DNA of 64,000 bases from JAFALK01 sp042701975 (GTDB lineage Bacteria > Pseudomonadota > Gammaproteobacteria > Burkholderiales > Burkholderiaceae_C): positions 2,666,001 through 2,730,000 of the forward strand of contig CP170561.1 of the NCBI GenBank assembly GCA_042701975.1, given 5' to 3'. The position numbers and the translations under genes are program-made. The notes under the pieces were generated by a model. That model worked only from the letters and a program-made list of their open reading frames with translations. It was not told where the DNA came from and did not search any database. Positions 7,480-17,660 of this stretch are shown here, in pieces (position 1 is the first letter of the stretch; each line of letters starts with the position of its first letter).

Positions 7480-9357
7480 ATGATCCAGTTGCTGCTGCAG
7501 GCGCTGCTGACCGGCGTCGTTCTGAGTACCGCACTCCCGGCGCAGGCCGATGTGCCGACCGGCCCGCTGCTCGTTGCCGCGGACATGAGGACCCACCTCG
7601 ATCTGTCTGGGCCCTGGCATTACTCCATTGATCCGTATCGATCCGGGCTCGCCGGCTTCCACGGCGAGCCGCCCGATGCGGGCCAGCAGCGCTGGCGCGA
7701 TGTCGATGTGCGTGCGGCGATGGCCCAAGACAACCGCGTGCTCTATGAGTTCGACCTGGCGCATTCGCCGACGGCGACGCTGCCTTCGTCCTGGCTCACC
7801 CAGGCACCGGAGCTGCGCCACTACCAGGGCCTGATCTGGTATCAGCGCACGTTCAAGTTGCGGGCACCGCCCGCATCGAACCCGGGCCGACAGTTCCTGC
7901 GCTTCGGCGCGGCCAACTACAAGACCGTCGTCTACCTGAACGGCCAGCCGGTCGGCCGGCACGAAGGCGGCTTCACGCCGTTTGCCTTCGAGGTGACGCA
8001 GCTGCTGCGCGAGGGCGACAACCAGATCACCGTCGGCGTCGATTCGCAGGCCACGCCGGCCACCGTGCCGCCGCCCGTCACCGATTGGGAGAACTACGGC
8101 GGCATCACGCGGCCGGTGCTGCTGGTCAGCACGCCTGCCACCTACGTGGACGATGCCTGGGTGCGGCTGACGCGCGACGGGCAGATCGCCGTCGATGCAC
8201 ATCTCGACGGTGCGCAGGCGGCGCATCAAGCGGTGCGACTGCGCATCGACAGGCTCGGGCTGGACCTGGTCGGCACAACCGATGCCAATGGCAACTGGCA
8301 TGCGCGCGTGCTTGCACCGCTCGGGCTGGATCGCTGGTCGCCCGACAACCCCAGGCTCTACGATGTGGTGATCGAAGCCGGCGAGGACCGCTGGCGCGAT
8401 CGCATCGGCTTTCGAACGATCGAGACGCGTGGCGCGGACATCCTGCTCAACGGCAAGCCGATCTTCCTGCGTGGCATCTCGCTGCACGAGGAAGAGATCG
8501 ACCCGAACCCGACGCGCAATATCACTACCGACGCCGCGCGCGCGCTGCTGGGCGAAGTGAAGAACGGCCTGCACGGCAACTACGTGCGCTTGGCCCACTA
8601 CCCACATTCAGAAGTGATGACGCGCACGGCCGATGAGCTCGGCCTGCTGGTGTGGAGCGAAGTGCCCGTCTACTGGCTGGTGGCCTGGCCGAACCCGGAC
8701 ACGCTGGCGACGGCGCGCCACATGCTGGCCGAGAGCATCCTGCGCGACCGCAACCGCGCTTCGATCGCGATCTGGAGCGTGGCCAACGAAACGCCGCCGA
8801 GCGATGCCCGCAACGCCTTCCTGCGCACCTTGGTGAGCGATGTGCGCAGGCTCGACGACTCACGTCTGGTCAGCGCTGCGCTGCTGGTCGAGCGGGACCC
8901 GAAGGCGCCCGTGCCGACGATGAAGATGACCGACCCGCTGGCGGCTGTGCTCGACGTCATCGCGATCAACACCTACAACGGCTGGTACACGCCGGACCGG
9001 CTGGCCGATCTGCCGGGCAGTGTCTGGCAGCTGCCGGCCGATGTGCCGCTCGTGTTCTCGGAGTTCGGCGCCGATGCCAAGGCGGGCTTCCAGGATGGGC
9101 GTGATGCGCCGAGCAAGTTCTCCGAGCAGTTCCAGGCGGAGTACTACCGCAAAACGCTGGAGATGGCGGACAAGGTGCCGAGCTTGCGCGGCCTGTCGCC
9201 GTGGATCCTGAAGGACTTCCGTTCGCCGCGCCGGCAGAACCCGGATTTTCAGCAGGGCTGGAATCGCAAGGGGCTGATTTCAGAGACGGGGCAGCGGAAG
9301 TTGGCGTTCAAGGTGCTGGCGGAGTATTACGAGAAGAGGGAGCGGCAACCGCATTGA
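7480..9357 (+). CDS. secreted glycoside hydrolase family 2, beta-glucuronidase-like
   Basis: A 625-residue GH2 enzyme with a signal peptide (about residues 1-23, ending ALPAQA). Domain order is the sugar-binding jelly roll (DLSGPWHY to PVTDWENYGGI), an immunoglobulin-like domain (about 210-305) and the TIM barrel. The acid/base is Glu437 in WSVANE and the nucleophile is Glu528 in VFSEFG. An N-x-K motif at Asn595-Lys597 (WNRKG) is the element that recognises the glucuronate carboxylate in beta-glucuronidases, so that specificity is favoured over galactosidase. GGAGGAG precedes the start. The 3' end overlaps the convergent NAD(P)-binding gene by 50 bp. Confidence 0.9.
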   Translation: MIQLLLQALLTGVVLSTALPAQADVPTGPLLVAADMRTHLDLSGPWHYSIDPYRSGLAGFHGEPPDAGQQRWRDVDVRAAMAQDNRVLYEFDLAHSPTATLPSSWLTQAPELRHYQGLIWYQRTFKLRAPPASNPGRQFLRFGAANYKTVVYLNGQPVGRHEGGFTPFAFEVTQLLREGDNQITVGVDSQATPATVPPPVTDWENYGGITRPVLLVSTPATYVDDAWVRLTRDGQIAVDAHLDGAQAAHQAVRLRIDRLGLDLVGTTDANGNWHARVLAPLGLDRWSPDNPRLYDVVIEAGEDRWRDRIGFRTIETRGADILLNGKPIFLRGISLHEEEIDPNPTRNITTDAARALLGEVKNGLHGNYVRLAHYPHSEVMTRTADELGLLVWSEVPVYWLVAWPNPDTLATARHMLAESILRDRNRASIAIWSVANETPPSDARNAFLRTLVSDVRRLDDSRLVSAALLVERDPKAPVPTMKMTDPLAAVLDVIAINTYNGWYTPDRLADLPGSVWQLPADVPLVFSEFGADAKAGFQDGRDAPSKFSEQFQAEYYRKTLEMADKVPSLRGLSPWILKDFRSPRRQNPDFQQGWNRKGLISETGQRKLAFKVLAEYYEKRERQPH

Positions 9358-10003
9358 TCGCCGCGCCTTCCAGGATCCTCTGCGGCCCGCCGTGGCGTGC
9401 CAAATTCAGCATGGCCCGGCCGACGTTGGCGGTCGTGGTCATGGAACCGGGGCGCAGCCGATAGAGCCCGCGCAGCAGCGGCCCCAGCAGGTCGTAGAAG
9501 AAGCGGTAGCTGCGCGTCTTGGACTGGATGCCGTCCAGCGGAATGATGACGCCGGGCCGGAACATGTAGGCGGCCTTGAAGGGCATGCGCAGCAGGGCGT
9601 TCTCGGTGGCGCCCTTCACGCGGGCCCACATGCTCTTGCCGCTTTCAGTGCTATCCGTGCCGACGCCCGAGACATAGATGAAGGTCATCAAAGGATTCCA
9701 GCGCGCCAGCCGGGCCGCGACGGCCACGGTGAGGTCGTAGGTCAGGTGACGATACTCTGCCTCGGTCATGCCGGCGGACGACACGCCCAGGCAGAAGAAG
9801 CAGGCGTCGCAGTCCAGCAGTTCGGCCTGCAGCGGATCGAGATCGAAAAGGTCCGCTCGAACGAGTTGTGTGAGCTTCGGATGCTGCATGTCGAGCGGCG
9901 CCCGCCCCACGCTCACCACCTGCTGTACGGCCGGATCCTTCAGGCACTCAAGAAGAGCGCCCTGGCCGACCATGCCGCTGGCACCGAATAGAGCGATCTT
10001 CAT
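9308..10003 (-). CDS. NAD(P)-binding oxidoreductase/epimerase-like protein
   Basis: A 231-residue atypical SDR-like protein that starts with the dinucleotide motif GASGMVGQG (residues 7-15). FFCLGVSSAGMTEAEY and the region TFIYVSGVGTD follow, typical of NAD(P)H-binding proteins related to yeast Fmp52 and HTATIP2. The start at 10003 overlaps the aldehyde dehydrogenase stop by 4 nt (ATGA), so the two are translationally coupled. The role is unknown; coupling suggests redox metabolism with the dehydrogenase. Its 3' end lies inside the GH2 gene on the other strand. Confidence 0.82.
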   Translation of the reverse strand: MKIALFGASGMVGQGALLECLKDPAVQQVVSVGRAPLDMQHPKLTQLVRADLFDLDPLQAELLDCDACFFCLGVSSAGMTEAEYRHLTYDLTVAVAARLARWNPLMTFIYVSGVGTDSTESGKSMWARVKGATENALLRMPFKAAYMFRPGVIIPLDGIQSKTRSYRFFYDLLGPLLRGLYRLRPGSMTTTANVGRAMLNLARHGGPQRILEGAAINAVAAPSSRNTPPAP

Positions 10004-11424
10004 GCTTGCTTGGCCATCAAGGTTTTGGGTTCCAGATAAGCGCTCATGCCCCACTTGCCCATCTCGCGTCCGATGCCGGAGTGCTTGAAGCCGCCGAACG
10101 GCGCTCGCGGTTCGTGGGTCAGCGTGTTGATGAGCACGCGACCCGCATCGATCTGACGTGCCACGCGTTCGCAGCGGTGAAGGTCTGTGCCCAGCACCAG
10201 CGCGCTGAGACCATAGCGTGTGTCGTTGGCGATGGCGATGGCGTCGGCTTCATCCTCGTAGGGAATGAGGGTCAGCACGGGGCCGAAGATTTCTTCGCGG
10301 GCGATGCGCATCTGGTTGTGGGCACGGGTGAAGAGGGTGGGTTGGACGAACCATCCGGCGTTCAGGCCTTCGGGCCGGCCTGCGCCGCCTGCGAGCAGTG
10401 TCGCGCCTTCTTCCTGTCCGATGCGGATGTAATCCTGCACGCGCTCCCACTGCTTGCGGCTCACCATCGGGCCGATGTCGGTATCGGGGCGGCGTGGGTC
10501 ACCGGAGCGGACCTGCGCCACCGCCGCTGCGGCCACCTGCTCGAACTCGGCCAAGCGGCTGCGCGGCACGAGGATGCGCGTGCCGGCGATGCAGGCCTGG
10601 CCGCTGTTCATGAAGCCGGCCTGCAGCACCAGCGGCATGACGGCGGCGAAATCCGCGTCCTCCAGGACGATCGTGGGCGACTTGCCGCCCAGCTCCAGCG
10701 TCACGCGCTTCATCGTGGCCGCGCCGGCGACCAGCAGGTGCTGACCCACGGCGGAGGAACCCGTGAAGGAGATCTTGGCGACGCCGGGATGGCGGGCGAT
10801 CTCTCCGCCGACGACATCGCCGCGGCCGTTGACGATGTTGAACACGCCCGGCGGCAGACCGGCCTCGTGCAGCGCCTCGGCCACGACCTGCGTCTGCATC
10901 GCACTCATCTCGCTGGGCTTGATCACGGCCGTGCAGCCGGCTGCCAGCGCGGTGGCCAGCTTGTTGCAGATGAAGCCTGCGTTGCTGTTCCACGGCGTGA
11001 TGAGGCCGGCCACGCCCACGGGCGTCTGGATCACCGTGGCTGCGCCGGCCTGTTCCTCGAAGGCAAAGGACTTCAGCGTCTCGATGGCCTGAAGAATGAC
11101 CTCCGCCGGATAGGTTGCCATCCAGCGGCCGCGCGCTGCGGGCGCGCCGTACTCCAGGAGAACGGCTTCCATCAGCGCGTCTTCGCGCGCCACCACGGCG
11201 CTGTGCATGCGCTGCAGCGCCGCGATGCGCTCTTCACGCGTGGTGCGCGACCAGGCAGGCAGGGCGGCTCGGGCCGCTTCCACGGCGCGCTGCGCGTCCT
11301 GCGCATCGCCCAGGCGCACCTGGCCGATGACTTCTTCGGTGCTCGGGTTGTGGAGGTCGAACCATTCCTGGCCGTGCGGCGTGACGAATTCGCCATTGAT
11401 GTAGAGGTGCTCGATGCGTTGCAT
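10000..11424 (-). CDS. aldehyde dehydrogenase family protein
   Basis: A 474-residue NAD(P)-dependent aldehyde dehydrogenase oxidising an aldehyde to its acid. It has Asn146 in TPWN, the general base Glu244 in LELGGKSP and the catalytic Cys278 in NSGQACIAGTR; the cofactor region is SFTGSSAVG. Length is normal for the family. It is the first gene of a coupled pair with the NAD(P)-binding protein, and divergent from a LysR gene that probably regulates it. The substrate cannot be read from the sequence. Confidence 0.93.
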   Translation of the reverse strand: MQRIEHLYINGEFVTPHGQEWFDLHNPSTEEVIGQVRLGDAQDAQRAVEAARAALPAWSRTTREERIAALQRMHSAVVAREDALMEAVLLEYGAPAARGRWMATYPAEVILQAIETLKSFAFEEQAGAATVIQTPVGVAGLITPWNSNAGFICNKLATALAAGCTAVIKPSEMSAMQTQVVAEALHEAGLPPGVFNIVNGRGDVVGGEIARHPGVAKISFTGSSAVGQHLLVAGAATMKRVTLELGGKSPTIVLEDADFAAVMPLVLQAGFMNSGQACIAGTRILVPRSRLAEFEQVAAAAVAQVRSGDPRRPDTDIGPMVSRKQWERVQDYIRIGQEEGATLLAGGAGRPEGLNAGWFVQPTLFTRAHNQMRIAREEIFGPVLTLIPYEDEADAIAIANDTRYGLSALVLGTDLHRCERVARQIDAGRVLINTLTHEPRAPFGGFKHSGIGREMGKWGMSAYLEPKTLMAKQA

Positions 11425-11503
11425 GACAGGGTTCCTTGAGGGGGGATGGAACGAAGTCTAGGAATGGTTTATTGTTCTGATAAGCCGTCTTTTTAATGAT
11501 GAT

Positions 11504-11519
11504 GAATCCATAAATTCAG
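11504..11519. promoter_or_regulatory. candidate LysR binding site
   Basis: The inverted repeat TGAAT-N6-ATTCA lies in the AT-rich 103-bp gap between the divergent aldehyde dehydrogenase and LysR genes, 8 bp before the LysR start. Its position fits autoregulation plus control of the dehydrogenase. Motif and role are inferred. Confidence 0.4.
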
Positions 11520-11527
11520 GACTATCC

Positions 11528-12493
11528 ATGCACAAGACAGGAATGACCGAGCTGGAAGTGGTGCTGGCCGTCGCGCGTCGCATGAGCTTTCGCGGCGCCG
11601 CGCAGGAGCTGGGCATGTCCACCACCGCGGTGAGCAGTGCCGTGGCCGGGCTGGAGGCGCGACTGAAGGTGCGCCTGTTCAACCGCTCGACGCGCAGCGT
11701 GGCACTCACCGATGCGGGAGAGCGTTATGTCGAGCGCATCGGCCCGGCGCTGGCCGAGATCAAGAGCGCGGGCGAGGAGGCGGTCAGCGGTCAGGACGTG
11801 CCCAGCGGCACGCTGCGCATCAACGCGCCGCAGGGGGCGGCCACGCTGCTGATGGCGCCGCTCTTCAGTCGGTATGCGGAACGCTACCCGGACGTGCGCA
11901 TCGACATCGTCAGCGAGTCACGCATGATCGACATCGTCGCCGAGGGCTTCGATGCCGGTGTGCGCCTGGCTGAAGCCGTACCGCAGGACATGATCGCCGT
12001 ACCGCTCTCGCCCGACATCCGCATGCTCGTCGTGGCCACGCCCGACTACCTGCGGCGCCACGGCACGCCGCGCCAGCCGCGCGACCTGCTCAAGCACCAG
12101 AGCATCGGCATGCGCATGTCGCACGGCGGCATCTACCACTGGGAGCTGGAGAAGGGCGGCCGCAAGCTGCAGATGGACCTGCCGGTGCGCATTGCGCTCA
12201 ACGAGATGCTCGCCATCAAGCAGGCCATCCTGCTCGGCTTGGGGCTTGGCTTCATCTCCGAGTGGTTCATCGAGGAGGAGCTCAAGACCGGGGCGCTGGT
12301 GCCGGTCTTGCCGTCATGGTGTCCGTTCTTCGGTGGCCTGCGGCTGTACTACGCCGGCCATCGCTTCGTGCCGGCGCGGTTGCGTGCGTTGATCGGGCTG
12401 ATCCACGAACTGCAGCTCAGCCGGCTGCAGCAGCCTCCGCGCTCGACGCCGCATCCCAAAGCGCCGAGAACTCCGGGCGCTGAGAGGTCTTGA
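11528..12493 (+). CDS. LysR family transcriptional regulator
   Basis: A 321-residue LysR regulator. The N-terminal helix-turn-helix (FRGAAQELGMSTTAVSSAVA, about residues 19-38) is followed by the substrate-binding domain (GTLRINAPQGAA onward). It belongs to the subgroup often beside short oxidoreductase operons. It is divergent from the aldehyde dehydrogenase, the probable target. Its last 77 bp overlap the convergent DUF900-type hydrolase gene; the C-terminal 20 residues are low-complexity. Confidence 0.92.
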   Translation: MHKTGMTELEVVLAVARRMSFRGAAQELGMSTTAVSSAVAGLEARLKVRLFNRSTRSVALTDAGERYVERIGPALAEIKSAGEEAVSGQDVPSGTLRINAPQGAATLLMAPLFSRYAERYPDVRIDIVSESRMIDIVAEGFDAGVRLAEAVPQDMIAVPLSPDIRMLVVATPDYLRRHGTPRQPRDLLKHQSIGMRMSHGGIYHWELEKGGRKLQMDLPVRIALNEMLAIKQAILLGLGLGFISEWFIEEELKTGALVPVLPSWCPFFGGLRLYYAGHRFVPARLRALIGLIHELQLSRLQQPPRSTPHPKAPRTPGAERS

Positions 12494-13481
12494 GTTCCAG
12501 CTGGCTTCCGGTGCCTGAACGCGTGGGCAGCGCGTCGCGGCTGCTGAAAGCTTCCAGCGTCATCGCCAGATCGAGGGCAAAGGTCGGGTCGCCGACTTGC
12601 CAGGAATGGCAGAAGGTGCCGCGAAAGGTAGCGGCCTTGGGGTCGATGCTTTCGAAGTAGCGTGTGCAATCCACGTTGACGACCTTCGGATCGATCGGGT
12701 TGGCAGCACCGGTACGGCCAGCGCGCGGCGACGTGCCCAGGCGCTTGGCGTTGGAGACGCCCAGCACGGCATCGTGGCCATTGCTGTAGTTCGTCAGCCG
12801 CACGATCCGGTCCATCATCGGCCTGGCCCAGGCATCGCCGGTCGAAAGCGTCGTGCTGGCGACATCCCCGCTGATGAAAGCGACCTGCGCCAGCCGCCAA
12901 TCTGACTTGAAGATGGAGCCTTCCTTTGCCGTCTGCGCAAAGGCTTCGAGGGCCACGTAGGCGCCGGTCGAATGGCACAGCATGTGGATGTCGACCGTGC
13001 AACTCGGATCTGGCTCGCGCACTTTACCGGTTGAAGTCCTGCGGGGTTTGGTCAGCAGCAAGGGCAGCAGCTGCGTCACGATCTTGCCCGCGACGGTGGC
13101 GGCGTCGTGCCGATCCTCAAGATAGTTGAGTGTCGAATTGTCAGACGGCCAGTCGAAGGCGATGACGACGCCGCGCCAGCCGGCCTGGGTCAAGCTGCTC
13201 TGCAGCTCGCGCGTCTTCCACAGTACGGTGGCCGTGTCGGTGTTGTAGCCGTGCAGGAAGAGCAACACATTGCCCGACTTGCCGGTGATCTCGTTCAGTA
13301 CGCCGGAGTCAGCGGCATCGACGACGGCATCTCGCCACTGCGCGGACGCGATCTTGTTCCCAGGGCCGTAGTCGGTCTCCAGATTGCCGATTTCCAGGAA
13401 GGTGATATCGCCGGGCTCGTCACCGAATTGATTGGATTTGATGTTTCGCGCGCAGGCGATGTAGCAATTGTCTGAAGGCAT
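12417..13481 (-). CDS. DUF900-type alpha/beta hydrolase
   Basis: A 354-residue protein of the alpha/beta hydrolase group PF05990 (DUF900). LLFLHGYNTD (residues 73-82) is the oxyanion region and AFDWPSDNS follows. The nucleophile elbow is LCHSTGAYVALEAF with Ser171, so the usual GxSxG is C-H-S-T-G here. A GDVAS segment after it may carry the acid. No signal peptide is seen. GGGGAG precedes the start. It is divergent, 249 bp apart, from the large frameshifted membrane protein; a shared promoter region is plausible, a shared function is only a suggestion. Substrates of this family are unknown. Confidence 0.82.
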   Translation of the reverse strand: MPSDNCYIACARNIKSNQFGDEPGDITFLEIGNLETDYGPGNKIASAQWRDAVVDAADSGVLNEITGKSGNVLLFLHGYNTDTATVLWKTRELQSSLTQAGWRGVVIAFDWPSDNSTLNYLEDRHDAATVAGKIVTQLLPLLLTKPRRTSTGKVREPDPSCTVDIHMLCHSTGAYVALEAFAQTAKEGSIFKSDWRLAQVAFISGDVASTTLSTGDAWARPMMDRIVRLTNYSNGHDAVLGVSNAKRLGTSPRAGRTGAANPIDPKVVNVDCTRYFESIDPKAATFRGTFCHSWQVGDPTFALDLAMTLEAFSSRDALPTRSGTGSQLELKTSQRPEFSALWDAASSAEAAAAG

Positions 13482-13730
13482 GTCCGCTCCCCTGAAGATG
13501 CCGTGGCTGCCTTGCCCGCGCGATCGATTTCGCGCTGGGCGGCGGCCGGATCATTCGAGCGCCGGAACAGGGGAGCGTCATTCGGGAGGACCCTGCAAGA
13601 ACCTGGTGGGCTGTCTGATTTTGTGACGTTCCGATCGTGAAAGCGCCCAGCGCCTCTCCCTTCTTGAGGATGCCCGTTCGTCTCGATTTGTATGCAATGG
13701 CGGCAGCCATGGCACGACCGGGAGGGGCCA

Positions 13731-16700
13731 ATGGACAAAGAATCAAAACCAGGGGGCGGCGCGTTCCCGAGCAACGGCATCGTTGCCGTCGTGCTGTTGG
13801 TGGCGGGGGCCCTGTTCGTGCGCGAAGCGCCCTTGCAGAACACGCGGCCGGCTTCGAACGAGGCGCGGCTGGAGCGTCGCGACACCGGCGGCACCAAGGC
13901 TGAGCAGAACGTCGAGGCGCGGCTCTGGCAGGACCCGCTGGGGGCCGTTGCCAAGTTCCGCGCGGAGCTGCTCAAGACGAGCAAGGACAAGCTGGAGGCT
14001 GAGGACAAGCGTCACCTCAGCAAGCCCTTGGTCGACCAGGTCGCCGAGAAGGAGCGCACCTACAAGCGCAAACCTCAAGTTTTCGCGGTGTTGATGACGG
14101 GCGGCTCTTATTCGGAGAACGTCGAGAGCCGCAGACGCGAGCGCTACGCGGTGCTGGCCGCGCTTGATGCGAGTCGCCTGTCGCCCGCGGATACCGAACA
14201 TCTCGGCTACATCCTGCCGGTCTTCAAGCAGGGCAGCGCAGCGGAAGCGCCACTGCCGGTGCCCTATGAATGGTTTGACCCGGCGACGGATGACGAGGGT
14301 GCTGACGCGGCCACACCGCCGGTTCTGGTGTTGTGGATCAGCGGCGAGTTGCTGGGTGAAAAGCCGCTGCGGCGCATCCAGGATTTCATCGACGAATTCC
14401 GCGATGGCCATGCGATGTGGCGCGTGCTCGGGCCGAGCTCGTCTGACGGGCTGAAGGCCATGATCGACGAGGTTGATGAGGGCACTGGCATCCAGCGCCT
14501 GAACCCTGAACAGGTGCGCATCTACTCGCTGTACGCCACCGTGCCCAGCACGGTGGTGGGCCGCAGCACGAATGAGAACTTGCCGTGCAGAGGCAAGATG
14601 GACGACTGTCTGGCGAACAAGCTTTCGATGGTGCGAACGCTCGGGGATGACGCAGGCCTGGCCCGGGCCTTGATTGATGAACTGAAACTCCGCGGGCTGC
14701 TCGCATACAAGCGCACGGGCGATGCCAAACTGTCTTTCGAGGCCTTCTGCAAGACGCGCGAGCTGCAGGACGTGCCCAGCCAGATCGCCGTCGTGGCCGA
14801 GTGGGACACGGTCTACGGCCGCAACTTCAGAAGCCAGTTCATGCCGACACCGGAGCAGGCAGGGTTTTGCGTCGACAGCTTCAACTACGTGCGAGGCCTG
14901 GACGGGCAGGCTGCCGAAGCCAATTCGGCGGGCGCCAAGGAGGGTGGTGCTGCCAAGCAAGATGGCGCGGGCAAGGACGAATCACGCCGCAACGACGGCA
15001 CCTTCATCGAGGTGGCGGAGGGACAGAGCCAGTTTGACTATCTGCGCCGCCTCGCGATCCAGATGCGCAACCGCGACCGGATGCTCAGGCGCAACAGCGC
15101 CGACGGGCAAGGCTTCCGCGCCATCGGCATCCTGGGCAGCGATGTCCACGACAAGCTGCTGGTGATGCAGGCGCTCAGGGCGGATTTCCCCGATGCCATC
15201 TTCTTCACCACCGACCTCGATGCCCGGCTCCTGCATCCGCGCGAACAAGCCTGGGCCCGCAACCTCATCGTCGCTTCCAACTTCGGCCTGCGCCTGACCG
15301 GTGCCCTGCAAGGCAGCGTGCCGCCGTTTCGGGACAGCTATCAGACGTCTGCCTTCCTGGCCACGCGCCTGGCCATGAACGACGCGTTGCACGCAGCAAA
15401 GCCGGACCTCTATGCCGAGGTTCCGGTGGAGTGGATTCAGCATTGGTTCCATTCGGCGAGGATCTTCGAGATCGGCAGAACCATGGCCTTCGACTACACG
15501 GGGCGGGCGCGCAGCAAGGGGTTGGAGCCAGGCGTGACCTGCCTTGCCCAGGCCTTGGCGAAATGCAATGACATCCACCCTGCCGGCTCGGCGCTCTATC
15601 CCACGCCGCGGCGGCTGGCCGTGGCCGTGATCCTCAGCGTGCTGATCCTGCTGATCTGGCTGCCGCCGGTGTGCGCGGCCCGACGCGCCAAGCGCTACCT
15701 GGCGCAACTGGTGATGGATGTCGGGCGCAGCGGCAAGCGCCTCGTGCCGTTCGCCGTCTGTGTGTTTGGCTTCGTCGCGCTGCAGTTCGTCATCCCTTGG
15801 GAACTGGCCGGCCAGTGGAAGCCTTTCGCGGCCCGCATCACCGATGGTGGTGAGCCCATGCTGGCGATCGAAGGCATCAGCATGTGGCCCAGCGAGGGCC
15901 TGCGCATCGCCACCTTGCTGCTGAGCTGCTGCCTGATCCACAGGGGCTGGCTGATGCTGAGCTACAGCCTCATGGACATCAACGAGGAGTTCAAATCCAA
16001 AGGCATGCGCACAAGGCTCGAAGCCAGGCAGAACAAGGTCGATCAGGGCACCACGCGATGGTGCAGAGTGGCCCAGATGTTCTGGATGGCCTGCATTCCT
16101 CCGCTGCACAAGCAGGTGCCGCAGTTTGCACGTCGCGGGATGCGGGATGAGGCCATCGACTTGTGGGGCCAGCACGTCGTCCAGGACCGGTTCCGCGCAC
16201 GGCTGGCCCGGGCATTCACCTTCGCCGGGCTCTCGGCCCTCTTGACCTTCCTGCTGCTCGCGGTCGTCGGGGACGACACCTTCCTCCCGGGCCGCGGTTC
16301 ATGGGCCATTGCCGTCCACGGCAAGCTGGGGGGCTGTTGCAACCATCGCCATGTACTTTCTGCTGTTCTACGTGGTGGACGCGACGGTGCTCAGCGTGCA
16401 TTTCATTCGCGGCCTGAAGCGCCTGCGTGGAGTGGCCGGTAACTGGCCCAGGGCCACGCTGCAGAAGTTCACGGACGAGATGGGTGTTCCTTCGCCCTTT
16501 GTAGAAACCTGGATCGACCTCCAGTTCGTGGCACGCCGGACGAAGACCGTGACGCAGCTCATCTACTACCCCTTCATCGCGCTGTCGCTGTGGCTGCTGT
16601 CGCGGAACCCGGCCTTCGATCGCTGGGCGGTCTCCGTCGGCACGATCGCCCCGGCCGTGATCGGTGCCGGCGTGGCGCTGAGTTGCGCGCTGGCCCTGCA

Positions 16701-16962
16701 CTGGGTCGCCGAGTCGTCCCGCACACATGCACTGGAACAACTCAGCAACGAGATATCGCGCCTCAGCGGTGGTGGCGCGAACGCGGGGCCATCGGTCAAG
16801 CTCGATCAGCTCAAGCAGATGCAGGGCCGGATCGAGGCAATGACCGAAGGCGCCTTCGCGCCCTTTTGGCAGCAGCCGCTGCTCAAGGCCATGGCACTGC
16901 CTTTCGTGGCGTTGGGCGGCACCAGCCTGATCGACTACCTGGCGCTGGCCAACCTCTCCTGA
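13731..16962 (+). pseudogene. large multi-pass membrane protein, broken by one frameshift
   Basis: The reading frame from 13731 runs to 16442, but its last 37 or so codons are nonsense. A second frame from about 16334 to 16962 continues with fluent membrane segments (MYFLLFYVVDATVL, LIYYPFIALSLWLL). Six G residues at 16328-16333 mark the junction: with five, the frame is continuous and gives about 1076 residues. Predicted layout: an N-terminal membrane anchor (about 16-30), a soluble domain of some 570 residues with IGILGSDVHDKLLV recalling periplasmic ligand-binding folds, then about seven membrane segments. GGGAGGGG lies before the start. I do not recognise the family. It could be a real mutation, a sequencing error or slippage. 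Confidence 0.75.
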
Positions 16963-17660
16963 GCGCGCGCCAGGCCGCCGAGCCACTGCCGGTAGACGCA
17001 GCACGCCAGGCGGTGCAGGCGCGCGGTGCGCTCGGGCAGGGCGCGCAGGATCTCGGCCTCCGACTGCGCGGCCGGTCCGCGCGCATTCGCAAACTCGTGG
17101 CGCGATTCCTCGCACCAAGCGCGCACGCTGTGCTCGGTGACTTCCAGGTGCGACTGCAAGCCCAGGTGCGGCCCCTTCATGAAGCCTTTGTTCAGGCAGT
17201 GCATGCCGAATAGCGTCCGCGTGGCGCCCTTGGGGATTTCGAAGGTGTCGTAGTGCCAATTGAACAGCTCCACCTGCGTCTCGCCGCCGAAGAGATGGCG
17301 CGCCGTCGGCGTCACGCTCTGCCGGCTCCAGCCGATGTTGGGCCAGGCGTTGCGTGTCACGCTCGCACCGAGGGCGCGCGCCAGGAGCTGCGCGCCGAAG
17401 CAATGGCCGAGCACAGGCACATCTTGCGCCACCGCCTGCTCCAGCAGCCGCAGCTCCTCGGCAACCCAGGGCAGGTGGTCGTCGTTCGCGCAGGCGTTGC
17501 TGCCCAGCACGACGATGCCGCTGCAATCGCGGGCCCGCAGCGGCAGATCACGACGCGAAGCCTGGAACACGACGCTCGGGATGCCCTGTCCATGCAGGAA
17601 CTCCATCAGATAGCCGGGGCCCTGGCTGGCCTCGTGCTGGAGGAGGGCGACTGGATTCAT
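16935..17660 (-). CDS. class I glutamine amidotransferase
   Basis: A 241-residue stand-alone GATase1 domain. The catalytic Cys87 sits in VLGHCFGAQLLA and the His171/Glu173 pair in LQSHLEVTE; SNACANDDHLPW resembles the substrate loop of GMP synthase-like amidotransferases. It is not fused to, nor next to, a synthetase, so it is probably a glutaminase/gamma-glutamyl hydrolase-type enzyme of unknown substrate. The start at 17660 was preferred over 17675. It overlaps the preceding convergent gene by 28 bp. Confidence 0.88.
   Translation of the reverse strand: MNPVALLQHEASQGPGYLMEFLHGQGIPSVVFQASRRDLPLRARDCSGIVVLGSNACANDDHLPWVAEELRLLEQAVAQDVPVLGHCFGAQLLARALGASVTRNAWPNIGWSRQSVTPTARHLFGGETQVELFNWHYDTFEIPKGATRTLFGMHCLNKGFMKGPHLGLQSHLEVTEHSVRAWCEESRHEFANARGPAAQSEAEILRALPERTARLHRLACCVYRQWLGGLARAQERLASAR

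Noticed and set aside
7166..7534. 122-codon frame as an independent gene
   Set aside because: Only its last part resembles protein, and it continues in another frame into a PEP-CTERM tail; it is part of a pseudogene.
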